NCBI GenBank assembly: GCA_003194525.1
Contig: NBIV01000419.1
Coordinates: 1-59,857, forward strand
Direction of reading: 5' to 3'
DNA: 59,857 nt
Source of the DNA: Gracilariopsis chorda
Taxonomy: Eukaryota; Rhodophyta; Florideophyceae; Gracilariales; Gracilariaceae
The notes under the pieces were generated by a model. It saw only the letters and a program-made list of their open reading frames with translations. It did not search any database and was not told where the DNA came from. Below, one piece after another: positions 57,706-59,857 of the stretch. The translations under genes and the position numbers were made by a program. Numbering within the stretch: position 1 is the first letter of the stretch; every line of letters starts with the position of its first letter.

Positions 57706-59121
57706 ATATCAGCTATACGCGAGACAACTGCCCAGTATCTATCTCTTAACAGTTCACGTGCCCAGAAAGCCAGGGGCGAAACAAGTTGAGGAGCAGATTC
57801 TTCAAGTCGGTCTGAAAGAGCCCACACTTTCACAAAATACCCAAGATGCACTCCAATCTCATACGCCTTTCGGGCTTCCTCCAACTGTTCGAGTGGAAAC
57901 CATTTTATCAGGTACTCATCAATCATTATGGAGTCCTTGCTTTCATCAGCGATCCGGTGAAAGTCAAAAAGCGGGTGGGAAATGCACGCAAACTCCCAGT
58001 CAAACAAAAGAGCGTCTGTCTCCTGTGTATGAGTTCTTGCTGAATTGGAACGCGCTACGTCACCGTGAATAAGAGTTAGCGGAATGTCCAGAGACGCAAG
58101 TTGTGCACACATTCTCTTTAGGAGAGGTTTGAGCTCTCGCATTTGCTGCTCTGCAATCGGATCGCCTCGAGTAAATTCCCTCCCCTCCGCCCAAACGTCG
58201 ATCTTCTTTGACAGCTTATCTAGATCTCGAACAGGGCATCCGCAACTCCTCAGCTTCTCGATATGCGACAATGACTCAAAATGAAGATATCCCAGTTTGC
58301 GTACAATCACGCGGTATTCCGTCTGTTTGATGGGTAGTCCAAGTCCTCGAGTGACGAAACAATTCAGAGATGTACATATATTCAACACCTCTGGACAGAC
58401 TAAAGGAAGCAACTCTGCTACTTTGTGCGTAATAGAAGTCTCCTCACACCCATGAGTGGGTGATTTAAGATAGTAATATCCCAGGGAAGATTCGGTTCGC
58501 AGCACTGTCGACGTTTCTGAAACCTGGACTTGCGAGACAGTACCAATATGCTTTGCGCCGTCAGCAACGGCGGTAGATGTTAGAAGGCTGGCAGCCTTTC
58601 GATACCATCCAAACTTATAACGTGGATCTTTAAAAGAACTGAGAAGTTCGGTGCTTGGTGCCATAGCACCGGCAAACCAACGCGAAAAGCGAACGCAACG
58701 GAATGTTTTCTTTGTAGGCACTGAGTATGGACGACACAAAACTCGAGTTCTTCCATTCAGAGTCATGGGGTAATACTAGATTCTCCACGTCTTCATGCGA
58801 GACACACTCAGCTAGAACCAACATTGCGTGTGCGCGCTTCTTCTTCTTCTTCCGACTCCAGACCAACCATTTACCCAAAAGCTCAATCACAGCGGCAAAA
58901 CGAACTTCACATTCGCCACTGAACGCCTTTCCCATGTCATGACAACATCGAGTAGCCAAGTTTCTACCTGATTTCGATTGGTATTCCACGACAGGTAGAT
59001 CCCATTCCCCGCCATCACGAGTCATCAGAACCTTGCGACGGTTCTTTCCTAAGAGCAAGAAGCGAATTTCGTATGGAAATTTCTCATAAAAGAGCTCCTC
59101 ATGTGTGTTTTCTTCAGCCAT
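57675..59121 (-). CDS. Aminoglycoside phosphotransferase (APH)-fold kinase with N-terminal extension, one frameshift
   Basis: The C-terminal part (58700-57675) has the APH/choline-kinase catalytic core: IPLTLIHGDVARSN (His-Gly-Asp at 58059-58067 and a downstream Asn) and LLFDWEFACISHPLFDF (metal-binding Asp near 58000). Ahead of it are YRKAASLL and a G-x-YYLK strand that fits the ATP-binding Lys. Proteins of this family phosphorylate small hydroxyl-bearing molecules. Eukaryotic members mostly have unknown substrates, so drug resistance should not be assumed. The N-terminal part (59121-58690; start at ATG 59121, MAEENTHEELFYEKFPYE) has a WDLPVVEY stretch resembling a NUDIX-like domain often fused to such kinases. 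The two parts are in different frames, and the switch lies near 58,680-58,720. It may be a mutation or a sequencing error, since both sides look well conserved. Confidence 0.65.
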
Positions 59122-59857
59122 CGCGGCATGTGGTAAGGGAGACGAGCGATTGTTGTTGGAAACAAAAAAATGAAGCAACCTTTGCACCAAGCGAGTACAG
59201 AGCCGCGCTTTTGACGCATCTGCCAAGGCGTTGTCTGTTCTCTGGCGCTTTTGAAATCATGATGACAGTAGTGGAAATACAGGTTTTTCAGCCAATAACT
59301 GCATAGATTCTGTTGGTTAGAACTTGCTAAGTTCGTGCCAAACGACAAGGCTTAAGTAAGATCAGTTTTTGATTCACCTTCGAGAAAATAGTGAGGCACG
59401 AGAGAGAAATTCGTCATGGACCGATTGGATGGAGATTGTGTTGACAACTAATAGTACCTTCGCCCTATCGCGCACATAAAGAGAAAAAGAGTACGGAGGA
59501 GCGGGTTAGCATGTGTGGAAGTTCGTCACAATGATGAAGAAACGCACTACAAAAGTCGGAAAGGTTTCAACCAATCAAGAAGTCTTTGGACGACGGCGGC
59601 CGCGAAGGCCTCTGCGCGCTCTAGTTCCGCTCCTGCATCATCGAACTCGAAGACGCATCGTGTATTAATCGGTCGAACAGCATGCTAAAATTAGCACAGG
59701 TAGCTGCAAGTGTGAACACGACGCCATGGATCATCAGACGAGCTCCTGCTCCGTGCCGATGTGCAGCAACTCGATTACGAAGTGCGTGCGTGTAGGATGC
59801 AAATGTTCTCGAAAGTGCTACTTGCATTCCTCGACTGCCTTCGTGAACTAGTTACAT
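59122..59857. other. 5' flank of the phosphotransferase gene and right edge
   Basis: The frame of the kinase gene is open for a further 35 codons upstream of its ATG but lacks another ATG. Beyond about 59,230 I see only short frames without motifs. The promoter is presumably here, although no clear TATA box was found. Confidence 0.4.

Noticed and set aside
57487..57789. Pro-rich plus-strand frame (PAPPPAPDH and SPPPPPDLG stretches)
   Set aside because: Overlaps the end of the phosphotransferase gene and an equally open minus-strand frame. Pro runs follow from C-rich DNA.
57675..59121. Calling the APH-fold gene an antibiotic-resistance gene
   Set aside because: The fold is shared with many eukaryotic kinases of other small molecules. 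No resistance-specific signature or mobile context is present.

Overview
The window is nuclear DNA of a eukaryote. It carries a nucleoporin, a RING-H2 protein, a Copia-type retrotransposon, a chromodomain retroelement tail, a plant-type delta-12 fatty acid desaturase relic, a pyruvate phosphate dikinase relic and GT/AG splice-like signals. A Δ12-desaturase relic, PPDK and Copia pol of this style suggest a photosynthetic protist. A red alga is my best guess, but it rests on general resemblance, not on a search.

Left arm (1-14,946). This is low gene density with much decay. In order it holds: an unassigned ORF; a RING-H2 protein (871-1083); a delta-12 desaturase pseudogene (about 2046-3276); a three-copy 330-370 bp repeat (3832-4685); the chromodomain tail of a Ty3/gypsy-like element on the minus strand (4867-5680), which abuts a 5'-truncated Nup98 gene on the plus strand (5673-7139); a broken Trp/Arg-repeat gene on the minus strand (7425-8645) with a 77 bp tandem duplication; a truncated Copia retrotransposon (about 9296-13656; gag, protease, integrase, reverse transcriptase); and a hypothetical minus-strand gene next to a 19 bp minisatellite.

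Centre (14,947-54,464). About 39.5 kb is one head-to-tail array: 22 complete units of 1.67-1.92 kb plus a partial one. Each unit holds a minus-strand exon of an unrecognised protein ("B", about 230 codons), a plus-strand reading frame ("A", about 220-274 codons, running over the unit edge), and a block of 1-4 copies of a 76 bp minisatellite. The differences between units are mostly silent in frame B, so B has been a selected coding sequence. This is the most unusual feature of the window. Units 5-16 form an inner subfamily, and several of them carry dense one-base indels or scrambled patches that may be assembly error.

Right arm (54,465-59,857). A PPDK pseudogene with at least four frameshifts is cut off after its phospho-histidine domain. 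It is followed by an apparently empty stretch, a charged hypothetical minus-strand frame, and a minus-strand aminoglycoside-phosphotransferase-fold gene split by one frameshift.

Overall the window looks like a repeat-rich, decaying region (pseudogenes, cut-off transposons, tandem duplications) around a large, recently homogenised gene array. The genes do not form a common pathway. Because single-base indels are so frequent, some 'pseudogenes' may partly be consensus error.
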